DNA of 64,000 nt from a virus (IMGVR_UViG_3300037245_001077:62001-126000); one strand, 5' to 3'. Numbered from the stretch's first letter, positions 7,173 to 13,954 are shown. Made by a program: numbers and translations. Notes: a model not told the origin generated them from the sequence alone.

Positions 7173-7353
7173 ATGTGAACGGTGTGGGGGAATGAAAGAG
7201 GAAATTCAGCCAGTGGGGGCTGCTCCTCTTGTCTGTTGCGGTGTAGACATGCAACGGGTTATTTGTGCGCCTGCTATTAAGTTTCTTGGTAGTGGTTGGT
7301 ATGTTAATGATTCGCAGCCGACAGAGGTAGCCCTAGAGCAGGAGGACGTATGA
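7153..7353 (+). CDS. FmdB-like zinc-ribbon protein
   Basis: A 66-residue protein starting MPLYPYKCERCG, with a second CCGV knuckle and the ending FLGSGWYVND. This is the hallmark layout of FmdB/CxxC-CxxC regulatory zinc ribbons (usually MPxYEYxCxxCG ... GSGFYxTD). The family is common in phage genomes. Its biochemical role is unclear. Confidence 0.75.
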   Translation: MPLYPYKCERCGGMKEEIQPVGAAPLVCCGVDMQRVICAPAIKFLGSGWYVNDSQPTEVALEQEDV

Positions 7354-7556
7354 AGAGAGAGCTATTAGACCGTGTTTACGCTTTTCTGAACGAAGTGACT
7401 CCTGTTACTACCAAATCAACTACGGGTAGGGTTACGCAGAATATGCCTGCTGTCTCAGCTAGAGGTAGCTCTGAGGCGAGTAAGCATGGTAAGTCTGCCA
7501 ATACCATGACCCGGAGAGCACTTAATGTGAAACCAGTGGCCGGTATAGGAGAATAG
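7350..7556 (+). CDS. Hypothetical protein with helical N-terminus
   Basis: A 68-residue protein: an N-terminal amphipathic helix (MKRELLDRVYAFLNEV) followed by a Ser/Thr/Lys-rich, probably disordered tail. The helix-then-basic-tail plan resembles the proteins with shared N-termini at 13071-16225, although the sequence is not the same. ATGA overlap with the upstream gene. Confidence 0.45.
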   Translation: MKRELLDRVYAFLNEVTPVTTKSTTGRVTQNMPAVSARGSSEASKHGKSANTMTRRALNVKPVAGIGE

Positions 7557-7557
7557 G

Positions 7558-7914
7558 ATGGATGTTTTCATGTCGGATGACCCAGAAGTACTGGTCTTCC
7601 ACAACCCTATCTTTAGGGAACATGACCTAAACACCACCGTTCGCCCAGGTACGGAGTTGGCTGCCAAGCTAGAGCTTGGAATGGCATTGCGTGTTGAGGA
7701 TGGAACGGGTGAGTTAGTAGGGACGGCAAACGTGGAGGGCATTTTAATAACTCACGTAGAGACAGTGCCGAGTAGTTGGTTGTTGTGTGACCATGACCCT
7801 TTGTGCAGAGATCTATCAGGGTTGATACGTGAAATGCGTAGGTGTTACGGCAACCGCAGTGTTATTGACCCAGTAACAGTAATTCTGTTCACATATACTC
7901 CTGAAGGAGAGTAA
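7558..7914 (+). CDS. ASCH-like domain protein, candidate
   Basis: A 118-residue beta-rich protein. TTVRPGTELAAKLELGMALR followed by a G-E-L-V-G-T-A-x-V strand resembles the start of ASCH/PUA-like barrels (TxRxG...GDxVxVxD). The C-terminal VTVILFTYTPEGE fits the last strand. ASCH domains bind RNA or modified bases. The match is by pattern only. Confidence 0.4.
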   Translation: MDVFMSDDPEVLVFHNPIFREHDLNTTVRPGTELAAKLELGMALRVEDGTGELVGTANVEGILITHVETVPSSWLLCDHDPLCRDLSGLIREMRRCYGNRSVIDPVTVILFTYTPEGE

Positions 7915-7915
7915 A

Positions 7916-8254
7916 GTGTACGACGACAATAGCCGTATGGGGCTACATTTTCACATGTACTTCATTCCGTATATGCCACCTGCCGAGGTGACTAATCTAA
8001 TTATTGAGCAAATGGCTAAGGAGTATCGTAACCTTCAGATAAAGTGCAAAGCTTTTGATGATGCCTTAGCTGATCTGGAAGACCGTTATGCCGAAGAGAT
8101 GTATCCCAATCCAGATTGGGAAGAGAAAGATCTGTCAGAGAGGGACCAGGACTTGGTTTCCCGCATTAAAGGACAGACCGTTAGACTAGCTTGTGAGAAG
8201 CTCCGAAAGACTGCTGAGGAGCTGTGCAAGGCCAACGGGGTTATAAAAAGCTGA
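7916..8254 (+). CDS. Hypothetical helical protein
   Basis: A GTG start is preceded by GAAGGAGAG. The 112-residue product has a His/Tyr-rich N-terminus and long charged helices. No family recognised. Confidence 0.5.
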   Translation: MYDDNSRMGLHFHMYFIPYMPPAEVTNLIIEQMAKEYRNLQIKCKAFDDALADLEDRYAEEMYPNPDWEEKDLSERDQDLVSRIKGQTVRLACEKLRKTAEELCKANGVIKS

Positions 8255-8261
8255 AAAACAC

Positions 8262-8290
8262 TTGACTACATCCGCATCTTCATGTACCGT
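8262..8290 (+). promoter_or_regulatory. Sigma-70-type promoter, candidate
   Basis: TTGACT is at 8262-8267, with a 17-nt spacer and TACCGT at 8285-8290. This resembles the promoter at 3692 (TACTGT). It lies in the gap before the gene at 8317. Confidence 0.45.
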
Positions 8291-8316
8291 GGTACCTGGA
8301 GATGTGGAGTTGTGCC

Positions 8317-8553
8317 ATGAGTGATTTCAAAGGAACCCTTGTTGTGACTATGCGATTCGACATACCTGTGCGTGCAGGTATGTACCAAACGGTGTTGAAG
8401 GAGAAGGGCGTAGTAACGCCTGACGATATCATTCGCATCGAAGAGCAGAATTACCTGGACAATGCGGACGACTACCTTGAGATCATGGGGGATCATGTGT
8501 CTGAAGTGTCATTTGATTTTCTGCCAGAGTCGAAAGGGGTAAAGCGTGAGTGA
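8317..8553 (+). CDS. Hypothetical protein
   Basis: The start at 8317 is favoured over 8302 because GGAG lies 9 nt upstream. The 78-residue product has beta-strand character at its start (KGTLVVTMRFDIPV) and a helical remainder. It overlaps the next gene by 8 nt. Confidence 0.5.
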   Translation: MSDFKGTLVVTMRFDIPVRAGMYQTVLKEKGVVTPDDIIRIEEQNYLDNADDYLEIMGDHVSEVSFDFLPESKGVKRE

Positions 8554-9289
8554 CGATCTGTTGATTGACGATGATGAGTTGCTACCGGGTGAACTTGCTT
8601 TCACTTCTGCGGATCTCGAACGGCAAATAACAGACTTAACTGCGGTTTTGAAAAGGAAAGACGAGGAAGCCGAGCGTAGCTTGACTCAACTTCAACTCGA
8701 CGCTAACGCTGAGTATAAGCTGATAGTGAAAGAGCGACAGATGATTGAGGAGGAGCTAAATACTCTCAAAACCAACTTTGGGCGGTTAGAGGTAGAGGGC
8801 GAGAATATAAGTCTCGAAGGTAAACAGGTATTTGACCGTCTCGTGGAATTGGATAAAGAACGCATGATTGGGGTTCTGGCTATCCGCTTTCTCGCTCGAC
8901 GGATATCTGATGGTTTGATTTCTGTAGGTGCCTTACCCAATATCGACAAGAATATCTATGTGGCTCTTAGGGCGTGGGCAGAGAAAGCCACACCCCCCTT
9001 CTTTGAGGATGGCTGGCCCGAGGACAAGGCTCTTGGTGAGATACTAATGGAGATGTTTAAGGTTACTGGTACAACAGGTTCATATGCAAACATGTCTGGA
9101 AGGATCCAAGAGCTATTGACAGAGGATGAGAGCGAAGACTTCCAGAAGTACATGGACAAGGTACCGATTATTGACCCTCTTGGTATTACGAGTAAGACGG
9201 CTAGGCTGTACGCGAAGATTTCCCCTGAACTGGCAGGTGTCATACCTAAAGCACAAAGCTGGAAGCCTAGGGGGGCAGATGATATTTGA
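8546..9289 (+). CDS. Coiled-coil protein
   Basis: A GTG start, 247 residues. Residues about 20-110 form a long charged coiled coil. The C-terminal half (about 111-247) looks globular and mixed alpha. No known family. It overlaps the next gene by 11 nt. Confidence 0.55.
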   Translation: MSDDLLIDDDELLPGELAFTSADLERQITDLTAVLKRKDEEAERSLTQLQLDANAEYKLIVKERQMIEEELNTLKTNFGRLEVEGENISLEGKQVFDRLVELDKERMIGVLAIRFLARRISDGLISVGALPNIDKNIYVALRAWAEKATPPFFEDGWPEDKALGEILMEMFKVTGTTGSYANMSGRIQELLTEDESEDFQKYMDKVPIIDPLGITSKTARLYAKISPELAGVIPKAQSWKPRGADDI

Positions 9290-9758
9290 ATGTGCAACTG
9301 ATGGATGTACAACTAAAACAGAGCGTAGAAGCCCTAGGCACAAGTACTGTGATGTATGTGCAACTAAAAGGAAGACCGACTATAATAAGGTTTGGTATGA
9401 AACTATTGGTGCTGAATGGAAGAGGATAAACTACTTAGAGAGCCGAGGGGGTATCCTTGTTACACCTAGAACACCGGAAGCTAAAGAGAAGACTAGACAA
9501 AGAGCTTTGAAAAGACACAGAGAGTACCAACAGCGGCCTGAGGTTAGAGAAAGACGTAAAAAATATGAGCAGCGGGCTAAAGTAGAGGAGCGTAATATTG
9601 GTTTGAGGGCAGAAATTATTGTTCTCCGCAGAGAACGCCGTCTTCAAGAGGAACGTGACGGTGGGAGACGTTTTTTTAGACGAAGAGCTAAAATTAGTGA
9701 GCCATATCTGCCAAAGCACCTTATATGGGGAAAGCCAGAAGAGGATGAAGTATCGTGA
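9279..9758 (+). CDS. Cys-rich N-terminus plus basic coiled coil
   Basis: The start at 9279 gives a 159-residue protein. Its N-terminus has CATDGC and YCDVC, together a zinc-binding CxxxxC...CxxC arrangement. Residues about 60-140 are an Arg/Lys/Glu-rich helix with many arginines. The combination suggests a nucleic-acid-binding role, without a specific family. It overlaps the next gene by 4 nt. Confidence 0.5.
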   Translation: MIFECATDGCTTKTERRSPRHKYCDVCATKRKTDYNKVWYETIGAEWKRINYLESRGGILVTPRTPEAKEKTRQRALKRHREYQQRPEVRERRKKYEQRAKVEERNIGLRAEIIVLRRERRLQEERDGGRRFFRRRAKISEPYLPKHLIWGKPEEDEVS

Positions 9759-9961
9759 GCAAATCACAGGTTAGTAAGGAGCAGGTGGAGCACTTACATA
9801 AGAGTTGGCGCGGTAGGGGTGGGCGCAGTTCTCTGTATAACCTTGCTAAGAGACATGGAATAACCCTCAATGAAGCTTACGTGATTTTGAGTAGTCCCTT
9901 GCACGCTGCCACGAAGAGAGTGGAGATGGGGAAGAAGTTCGTGTCCTACAGGGAGAGATAA
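9755..9961 (+). CDS. Small HTH-like protein, candidate
   Basis: A GTG start, 68 residues. SLYNLAKRHGITLNEAYVIL has the spacing of a helix-turn-helix. The flanks are basic. The stop overlaps the next start. Confidence 0.45.
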   Translation: MSKSQVSKEQVEHLHKSWRGRGGRSSLYNLAKRHGITLNEAYVILSSPLHAATKRVEMGKKFVSYRER

Positions 9962-10683
9962 TGCGAATCAAGGTCAATTGGTTTGTACGCTTCGTGGCTA
10001 AGGTGGCTAGAGTTGATCTTGATAGCTACGCCTGTGAGGACAAGAAGGACAAGAAGAGAGGCAGTGTAGACTTCAGTAAGGTAATGGCACAGCCGTTGCT
10101 ACCTCCCCGGCTTCAGTCAGACCTTAAGAGGATCATAGAGGAACAAGCAGAGCTAGCTGAGAAAATCACGGGGGTTAACCAACCACATACGGGAAGATCA
10201 CTAACGCAGGCTGGACAATGGAATGAAACAACCTTCACGGTTGGTACGGCTGAGGATCCCCAAGAGCTGTTAGAGAACATCTACTGGCCTGTGACTAAGG
10301 GTAATGGCCCTGGTGAGGTTACAGTAGACCCGTTGTCACAGGCGCGTGAGGATGCCCTTGAGGAGATCAATAGGCAGTACGCTATCCCTAAGGAGCTATG
10401 GGATAAGTTCAGGACTGAGGAGCAGATGGGGAAGTACTACCGGGAGCAGTTAGAGGAGTACATCCTTGCTAACGCACAGTCCGATGCCCCTCCACGTACT
10501 ACAGCGAAAGAGTATGCCGAGGTGGTGTATAGAGCCTTACAGAGAATGAGTGGTGTAGAGACTCCTCCCCGGCTTCAGTTCTCCCCCACACAGGACAAGC
10601 TGATAATCAGCCCTCCTCCGCCTGATCTAGAAGATGATTTGGGCGTAGATGGATGCGAGATACCAGAAGAGATGTTTGATTAG
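9961..10683 (+). CDS. Hypothetical protein
   Basis: 240 residues; basic N-terminus, then helical acidic middle and a Pro-rich tail (ISPPPPDLEDDLG). This is the last gene before the gene-free AT-rich region. I recognise no domain. Confidence 0.5.
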   Translation: MRIKVNWFVRFVAKVARVDLDSYACEDKKDKKRGSVDFSKVMAQPLLPPRLQSDLKRIIEEQAELAEKITGVNQPHTGRSLTQAGQWNETTFTVGTAEDPQELLENIYWPVTKGNGPGEVTVDPLSQAREDALEEINRQYAIPKELWDKFRTEEQMGKYYREQLEEYILANAQSDAPPRTTAKEYAEVVYRALQRMSGVETPPRLQFSPTQDKLIISPPPPDLEDDLGVDGCEIPEEMFD

Positions 10684-11017
10684 TATTATGTTATGTATAC
10701 ACATGACATAGTTATTAACTATAGAACTTCTTTGTTTTCAGCCACTTACAAAAAGCCATGTCAGTTTTGTATATAAACGTACTTGCAGTATGTCCAATTT
10801 ACCGAGGTTACCCGGCGTTATAAGGGTATTTTATTACATAAAATGCATTTAATGTTATTATGTGTATGAGTTACAATGATTATAATCTGTAAGTTCTTTA
10901 GAATCAAGAGGTTAAAAAGTAATAAATACTACATTTAAGATACATAAGGTTTATAAGCCCGGATAACCTACATAGTTATCGTTCATTAGATGCTTTTAGT
11001 GCGAATCAAAAATGAGT
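10684..11017. other. AT-rich gene-free region with palindromes
   Basis: The region is strongly AT-rich compared with both flanks, and I find no credible gene. It contains an imperfect 24-nt palindrome at 10687-10710 (TATGTTATGTATACACATGA and on) and a perfect inverted repeat ATAGTTA-T-TAACTAT at 10708-10722. Further TA-rich stretches follow. It could be a replication origin, an operator region or a control region for the stable-RNA block. Confidence 0.5.
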
Positions 11018-11091
11018 ACCCCTGTAGCTCAATGGTAGAGCGTGGTCCTTATAAGGCCGTGACCCGAGTTCAACTCTCGGCAGGGGTACCA
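11018..11091 (+). tRNA. tRNA-Ile (anticodon TAT)
   Basis: Complete cloverleaf: acceptor ACCCCTG/CAGGGGT, D stem GCTC/GAGC, anticodon loop CTTATAA, T-loop TTCAACT. CCA is encoded. It reads AUA codons. Confidence 0.92.
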
Positions 11092-11092
11092 C

Positions 11093-11122
11093 TTGACAAC
11101 TTCGATACTTAGGTGGTATCGT
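11093..11122 (+). promoter_or_regulatory. Sigma-70-type promoter upstream of tmRNA
   Basis: TTGACA is at 11093-11098, with TATCGT at 11117-11122 and an 18-nt spacer. The transcript would begin about 65 nt before the mature 5' end of the tmRNA. Confidence 0.55.
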
Positions 11123-11144
11123 GTTCCTAGCTTATACAGCACGA

Positions 11145-11180
11145 GGGAGGAAGGACGCGATGCGACCAACCTCCCGCCAT
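11145..11180 (+). promoter_or_regulatory. Hairpin with conserved ACGCGATGCG head, copy A
   Basis: GGGAGG pairs with CCTCCC around AAGGACGCGATGCGACCAA. The same head on a different stem occurs at 12899-12931. It lies in the leader just before the tmRNA and may be a processing or protein-binding element. Confidence 0.5.
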
Positions 11181-11195
11181 GGTCTTTCAAAATAT

Positions 11196-11536
11196 GGGGG
11201 CGCACTGGTTTTGACAGGGATGTTTGACGAGAGGGAGAAGCGTGTCGTGTTTGCTTTCGGCGTTAACGAAGGCTACTCGTTTAGTTGACGAATTTGAACA
11301 ACTACCCTTAGCGGCATAGTTCCGCTAACGTGGTCCTAGAAACTCCACCTATCTGGAGACCACGCTATTAGGTGGGCTGAGGTTTCCGTGCTCCATTTGC
11401 AGAGGAAGGCGTAAAGCTCATGTAGGTTAACTTCCTCATCTTAAAAGTAGGGCTTGCTTGAGCCTATCAAGCTACACACGTAGAAGGCTCTTAGATCCTT
11501 CCTTGGACGTGGGTTCGATTCCCACCGCCTCCACCA
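11196..11536 (+). ncRNA. ssrA: tmRNA (transfer-messenger RNA)
   Basis: The 5' end GGGGGCGCACTGGTTTTGAC and the 3' end with T-arm GTGGG-TTCGATT-CCCAC and CGCCTCC-A-CCA form the tRNA-like domain. The acceptor stem is 7 bp with one G-U pair. The tag reading frame runs 11272-11319 and would encode ATRLVDEFEQLPLAA before TAG, ending in the LAA signal recognised by ClpXP-type proteases. The stop lies in a GCGG/CCGC hairpin. It frees stalled ribosomes by trans-translation. The resume codon (GCT at 11272) is inferred; the C-terminal part of the tag is secure. Confidence 0.92.
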
Positions 11537-11554
11537 ATTTTTTAAGGAGACAAG

Positions 11555-11872
11555 ATGAAGTTAATCACACAAATTCCCGAGGTAGGTATCCTTCCGAATG
11601 GTTTGTGGTGGAAGTATGTCCCCGTAAGGGATGATTTTTTTCATTTCGCTATAGGTTTTTGTTGGCGTTGGGGGAAACCCTACTACGATGAGTTTGATAT
11701 GAAGGAGAAGGACTTCTCCAGAGGGTTTCGCACGTCTTTACGATTGGTGAAAAAAGGTAGAGAGTATCGACTTATTCCTGAGCTTTTCTTTTGGGAAGAA
11801 GGCCAACAGTATGGGACGAAGCAGTGGTTTGATCGTAAGCTTTGGAGAACGACCGAAAAAATATCGGATTAG
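11555..11872 (+). CDS. Hypothetical protein between tmRNA and giant RNA
   Basis: A 105-residue protein rich in Trp, Phe, Lys and Arg, with an AAGGAGACAAG site 18 nt after the tmRNA end. It may be cotranscribed with tmRNA. A new promoter begins right after its stop. No family recognised. Confidence 0.55.
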   Translation: MKLITQIPEVGILPNGLWWKYVPVRDDFFHFAIGFCWRWGKPYYDEFDMKEKDFSRGFRTSLRLVKKGREYRLIPELFFWEEGQQYGTKQWFDRKLWRTTEKISD

Positions 11873-11875
11873 GGG

Positions 11876-11904
11876 TTGACAAATCCTAAAACATATCCGA
11901 TACT
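11876..11904 (+). promoter_or_regulatory. Sigma-70-type promoter for the large ncRNA
   Basis: TTGACA at 11876-11881, a 17-nt spacer and GATACT at 11899-11904. The transcript would start near 11911, at the beginning of the structured, gene-free stretch. Confidence 0.7.
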
Positions 11905-12429
11905 AACTACCTTGCATGTAAATGCAACGATCTTTGACATTCAGGATATGGCCACATGGGGTCATTAAGGAAACAGGGGAGTAATCCCCTGGAAGGGGTA
12001 ACGAGAGTGTTACGCTCGCCCACCTATCTTCGGGTAGGCCCATCCATGAGAATCGCGGGTAGCCCGAGCCACGGGTGGGTACGTGTGCCCTAACCTGAGG
12101 AGCAAGGTGATTGTACGGTGGTGCTAGATAAGGGACAAACCGGGTCTTCGGGCCACAAGGTAGCTCTTATCGATTCCTAGCAGGGATGCTAGGTAATCAT
12201 CGATCCAATTGTGAATCAGGCCACTCCTAAGCGATAGATACCTTAGTCCGAGGAAATGGCAAACCTAGGGCGGGGTAGCAGTACCATTGAGGTTTGGGCG
12301 GAATTCCCAAAAATCAAGAAGTACGGGTAAAGGGACAGCTAGTCTCGAATGCCAGGGCGCGTGTTGTATTTTGTGGCTCAAAAGGCTACGAAGCGATGGA
12401 CAGGGCACGAACCCAGTGACATTATCACC

Positions 12430-12500
12430 GTGAAATTCGCCTAATAGCAAGGCGTTTGGCCTTAGGACCAAAAGATGAGGGTGCAATTCCTTCATTTCAC
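12430..12500 (+). ncRNA. tRNA-like cloverleaf inside the large ncRNA
   Basis: Acceptor GTGAAAT/ATTTCAC (7 bp), D stem GCCT/AGGC with a 7-nt loop, anticodon stem TTTGG/CCAAA with an 8-nt loop CCTTAGGA, a 4-nt variable loop, and T stem GAGGG/CCTTC with loop TGCAATT. All arms are present. The anticodon loop is one base too long, the T-loop is atypical, the D-loop lacks GG and no CCA is encoded. It resembles a tRNA-Leu(TAG) loop with an inserted C. It is probably structural rather than a decoding tRNA. Confidence 0.7.
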
Positions 12501-12898
12501 TTCAAAACGATAAGGAAAGTCCCTGTCGGTCGCTAAGCGAAAGGGGCCTAAGCCTCTCCCCGCAAGGGAAGGGAGGCCACCGAAGCTCCCAAGGCTGAAA
12601 GTGGTCAATGTGGAAATGAAGACCTTGAGACGGCCATCTCAGGACGGACTGGAAACATCGAGTCGCGGAGCGATGACGAAGGAAATGCTACCTTCTTAAA
12701 AAAGCGGTCCTGGTCGAATACTGGAGAGATCCGGTGGATAAGTTGTTAACTGAAGGATGGAACCTTAGGGTACGGCAACAAAAGGTTGACCACAATAATG
12801 GGTAGTCTCACCATTTTCTTTTATTCTCTACCAGTGGTAGGGAATCTTCAAAGGCTCGGTGGTGCCCGCCTGGACGAAACCACCCTATTTTGTCCCTA

Positions 12899-12931
12899 GC
12901 GGGAAGAACGCGATGCGCCTAACCCGCTAAA
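12899..12931 (+). promoter_or_regulatory. Hairpin with conserved ACGCGATGCG head, copy B
   Basis: AGCGGG pairs with CCCGCT around AAGAACGCGATGCGCCTAA. The stem differs from copy A (11145-11180) yet still pairs, while the head is almost identical. It lies at the 3' end of the large ncRNA, about 15 nt before tRNA-fMet. Confidence 0.5.
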
Positions 12932-12946
12932 TTTTGGTTGTAGTGT

Positions 12947-13021
12947 CGCGGAGTGTAGCAGCGGTAGCTAAGCTGGCTCATAACCAGATGGTCGGGGGTT
13001 CGAATCCCCCCTCCGCAACCA
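12947..13021 (+). tRNA. Initiator-type tRNA-fMet (CAT)
   Basis: Acceptor CGCGGAG/CTCCGCA has the C1-A72 mismatch typical of bacterial initiator tRNA, and the D stem TAGC/GCTA has the A11-U24 pair. Anticodon loop CTCATAA, T arm GGGGG-TTCGAAT-CCCCC, CCA encoded. The anticodon stem carries TGG/CCA rather than three G-C pairs. Confidence 0.9.
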
Positions 13022-13027
13022 AGTTTA

Positions 13028-13055
13028 GGGGGTGTTCTTTCACCCCTTTTCTTTA
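13028..13055 (+). terminator. Intrinsic terminator
   Basis: GGGGTG-TTCTTT-CACCCC followed by TTTTCTTT, directly after tRNA-fMet. Confidence 0.7.
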
Positions 13056-13070
13056 TTGTCTGGAGAGAGT

Positions 13071-13223
13071 ATGACCCGCAACGCTTTGATCCAGGCTATT
13101 ATCGAGATGGTTACATCTTCTTTACCCAAGAAGATAACGTTGACCAAGAAGATTGGCAAGGATTTGTGGGTAACGGATACGAAGAGAATGCTCGCCCTTA
13201 TGAAGAAGAAGAGGAAGAAGTAA
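13071..13223 (+). CDS. Small basic protein with shared N-terminal peptide (member 1)
   Basis: The start at 13071 follows GGAGAG. The N-terminus MTRNALIQAIIEM is a divergent copy of the MTREELIEAIVE peptide seen in the next genes. The rest of the 50 residues is lysine-rich and ends in KKKRKK. The layout of a short acidic/hydrophobic helix plus a basic body suggests a targeting or propeptide segment on a nucleic-acid-binding payload. This is inference; no family is recognised. Confidence 0.55.
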   Translation: MTRNALIQAIIEMVTSSLPKKITLTKKIGKDLWVTDTKRMLALMKKKRKK

Positions 13224-13224
13224 C

Positions 13225-13590
13225 ATGACCCGCGAAGAGCTTACCGAAGCCATTGTTGAAGCAGTTATCGGTTCGCACGAGGCGGGTGTAGCTATCAATA
13301 CCATGTACAACCAGCATCCAAAGCTCTTTAAGAAAATAAACAAGTGGGAATCAGGGAAACGACGGCGTTTGCAGGTTATGAGAAAATTACGGTTGTCTAA
13401 GGATGACGATTTTGATATTAATGATAAGGCGGTAAGCCACTCTACACGCAAAGCGCATAAGTGGTTGTCTAAACGAAAGAATCCGTTAAATCGGACGTTT
13501 CAGGATCGGGTAAAGGCCGTAACTCGTAAGCCTTCAAAGCAAGTAGCGAAGGACGCGCATTACAATATGCGTTCTAGAATGACTTATTAG
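13225..13590 (+). CDS. Basic protein with shared N-terminal peptide (member 2)
   Basis: 121 residues beginning MTREELTEAIVEAVIG; the remainder is strongly basic (Lys/Arg/His) and probably helical. IVE|A fits the (L/I)xE|(A/G/S) rule of T4-type head protease sites. It starts one base after the preceding stop. No similarity to the bodies of the other members is visible. Confidence 0.6.
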   Translation: MTREELTEAIVEAVIGSHEAGVAINTMYNQHPKLFKKINKWESGKRRRLQVMRKLRLSKDDDFDINDKAVSHSTRKAHKWLSKRKNPLNRTFQDRVKAVTRKPSKQVAKDAHYNMRSRMTY

Positions 13591-13600
13591 AGGAAATAAC

Positions 13601-13642
13601 ATGTTCGTGACAACGATTAAAACCGAGGAGGAAAAGATCTAG
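13601..13642 (+). CDS. 13-codon micro-ORF, candidate
   Basis: An ATG with an AGAGGAAATAAC site reads MFVTTIKTEEEKI and stops just before a terminator. It may be a leader peptide or chance. Another 13-codon frame (17155-17196) has a similar start and end. Confidence 0.25.
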   Translation: MFVTTIKTEEEKI

Positions 13643-13646
13643 GATA

Positions 13647-13700
13647 GCCCTGGACATACCTTCGGTGTATCTCCAGGGACCGTAAGGTCTCTTTTTTTGT
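13647..13700 (+). terminator. Intrinsic terminator (tandem hairpins)
   Basis: CCCTGGA/TCCAGGG encloses an inner TTCG-capped stem. It is followed by a short GACC-GTAA-GGTC hairpin and seven T residues. Confidence 0.75.
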
Positions 13701-13708
13701 GTCTATGA

Positions 13709-13782
13709 GCCGGTGTAGCATAATGGCAATGCGCGTCTCTTGTAAAGACGGAGATCCAGTTCAACTCTGGCATCCGGCTCCA
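13709..13782 (+). tRNA. tRNA-Thr (TGT)
   Basis: D stem GCAT/ATGC, anticodon stem CGTCT/AGACG with loop CTTGTAA, T-loop TTCAACT, CCA encoded. The acceptor stem GCCGGTG/ATCCGGC has two mismatches at its inner end. Confidence 0.85.
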
Positions 13783-13787
13783 ATATT

Positions 13788-13862
13788 CACCCTGTAGAAC
13801 AATGGTCAGTTTACCGGGCTTTCAACCCGATGATCGGGGTTCAACTCCCCGCAGGGTGACCA
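13788..13862 (+). tRNA. tRNA-Glu (TTC)
   Basis: Acceptor CACCCTG/CAGGGTG, anticodon loop CTTTCAA, T arm CGGGG-TTCAACT-CCCCG, CCA encoded. Confidence 0.9.
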
Positions 13863-13866
13863 ACTT

Positions 13867-13942
13867 GGCGGTGTCTGCTAACGGTTAGGCAACATGGTTC
13901 TCACCCATGAAATGGCGGGTTCGATTCCCCCCACCGTCACCA
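13867..13942 (+). tRNA. tRNA-Glu (CTC)
   Basis: Acceptor GGCGGTG/CACCGTC, anticodon stem CATGG/CCATG with loop TTCTCAC, T-loop TTCGATT, CCA encoded. One T-stem mismatch. Confidence 0.9.
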
Positions 13943-13954
13943 TAGGAGATCAAC

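Larger units (their letters stand above)
11911..12940 (+). ncRNA. Large structured ncRNA, GOLLD-like candidate
   Basis: About 1 kb lies between a promoter and an initiator tRNA with no credible ORF but dense helices: CAGGGGA-GTAA-TCCCCTG, CTATC-TTCG-GGTAG, CCC-CGCAA-GGG and others with GNRA or UUCG loops. Size, phage context, adjacency to tRNAs and an embedded tRNA-like cloverleaf (12430-12500) are the features described for GOLLD RNAs, which are giant ornate RNAs of phages and lake metagenomes. I cannot align it to a model by eye, so ROOL or a new class remain possible. The ends are approximate. Confidence 0.6.

Noticed and set aside
11160-11319. An ATG frame with a ribosome-like site running through the 5' half of the tmRNA
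   Set aside because: It overlaps conserved tmRNA sequence and the ribosome-site resemblance comes from the hairpin stem; no independent sign of coding.
12265-12495. Minus-strand open frame of 76 codons inside the large RNA
   Set aside because: Against the uniform + strand direction, no ribosome site, low-complexity translation, and it lies across paired RNA helices.
12509-12530. TAAGGAAAGTCCCTGTCGG resembles the start of bacterial RNase P RNA (GAGGAAAGTCC)
   Set aside because: The other universal RNase P segments (ACAGAA near the 3' end, GAGC/GGTAA core blocks in order) are not found in the expected positions, and the surrounding RNA folds differently.
11911-12940. Group I or group II intron as an explanation of the structured RNA
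   Set aside because: No interrupted gene flanks it, no domain V-like hairpin or P7/G-site could be identified, and it has its own promoter.
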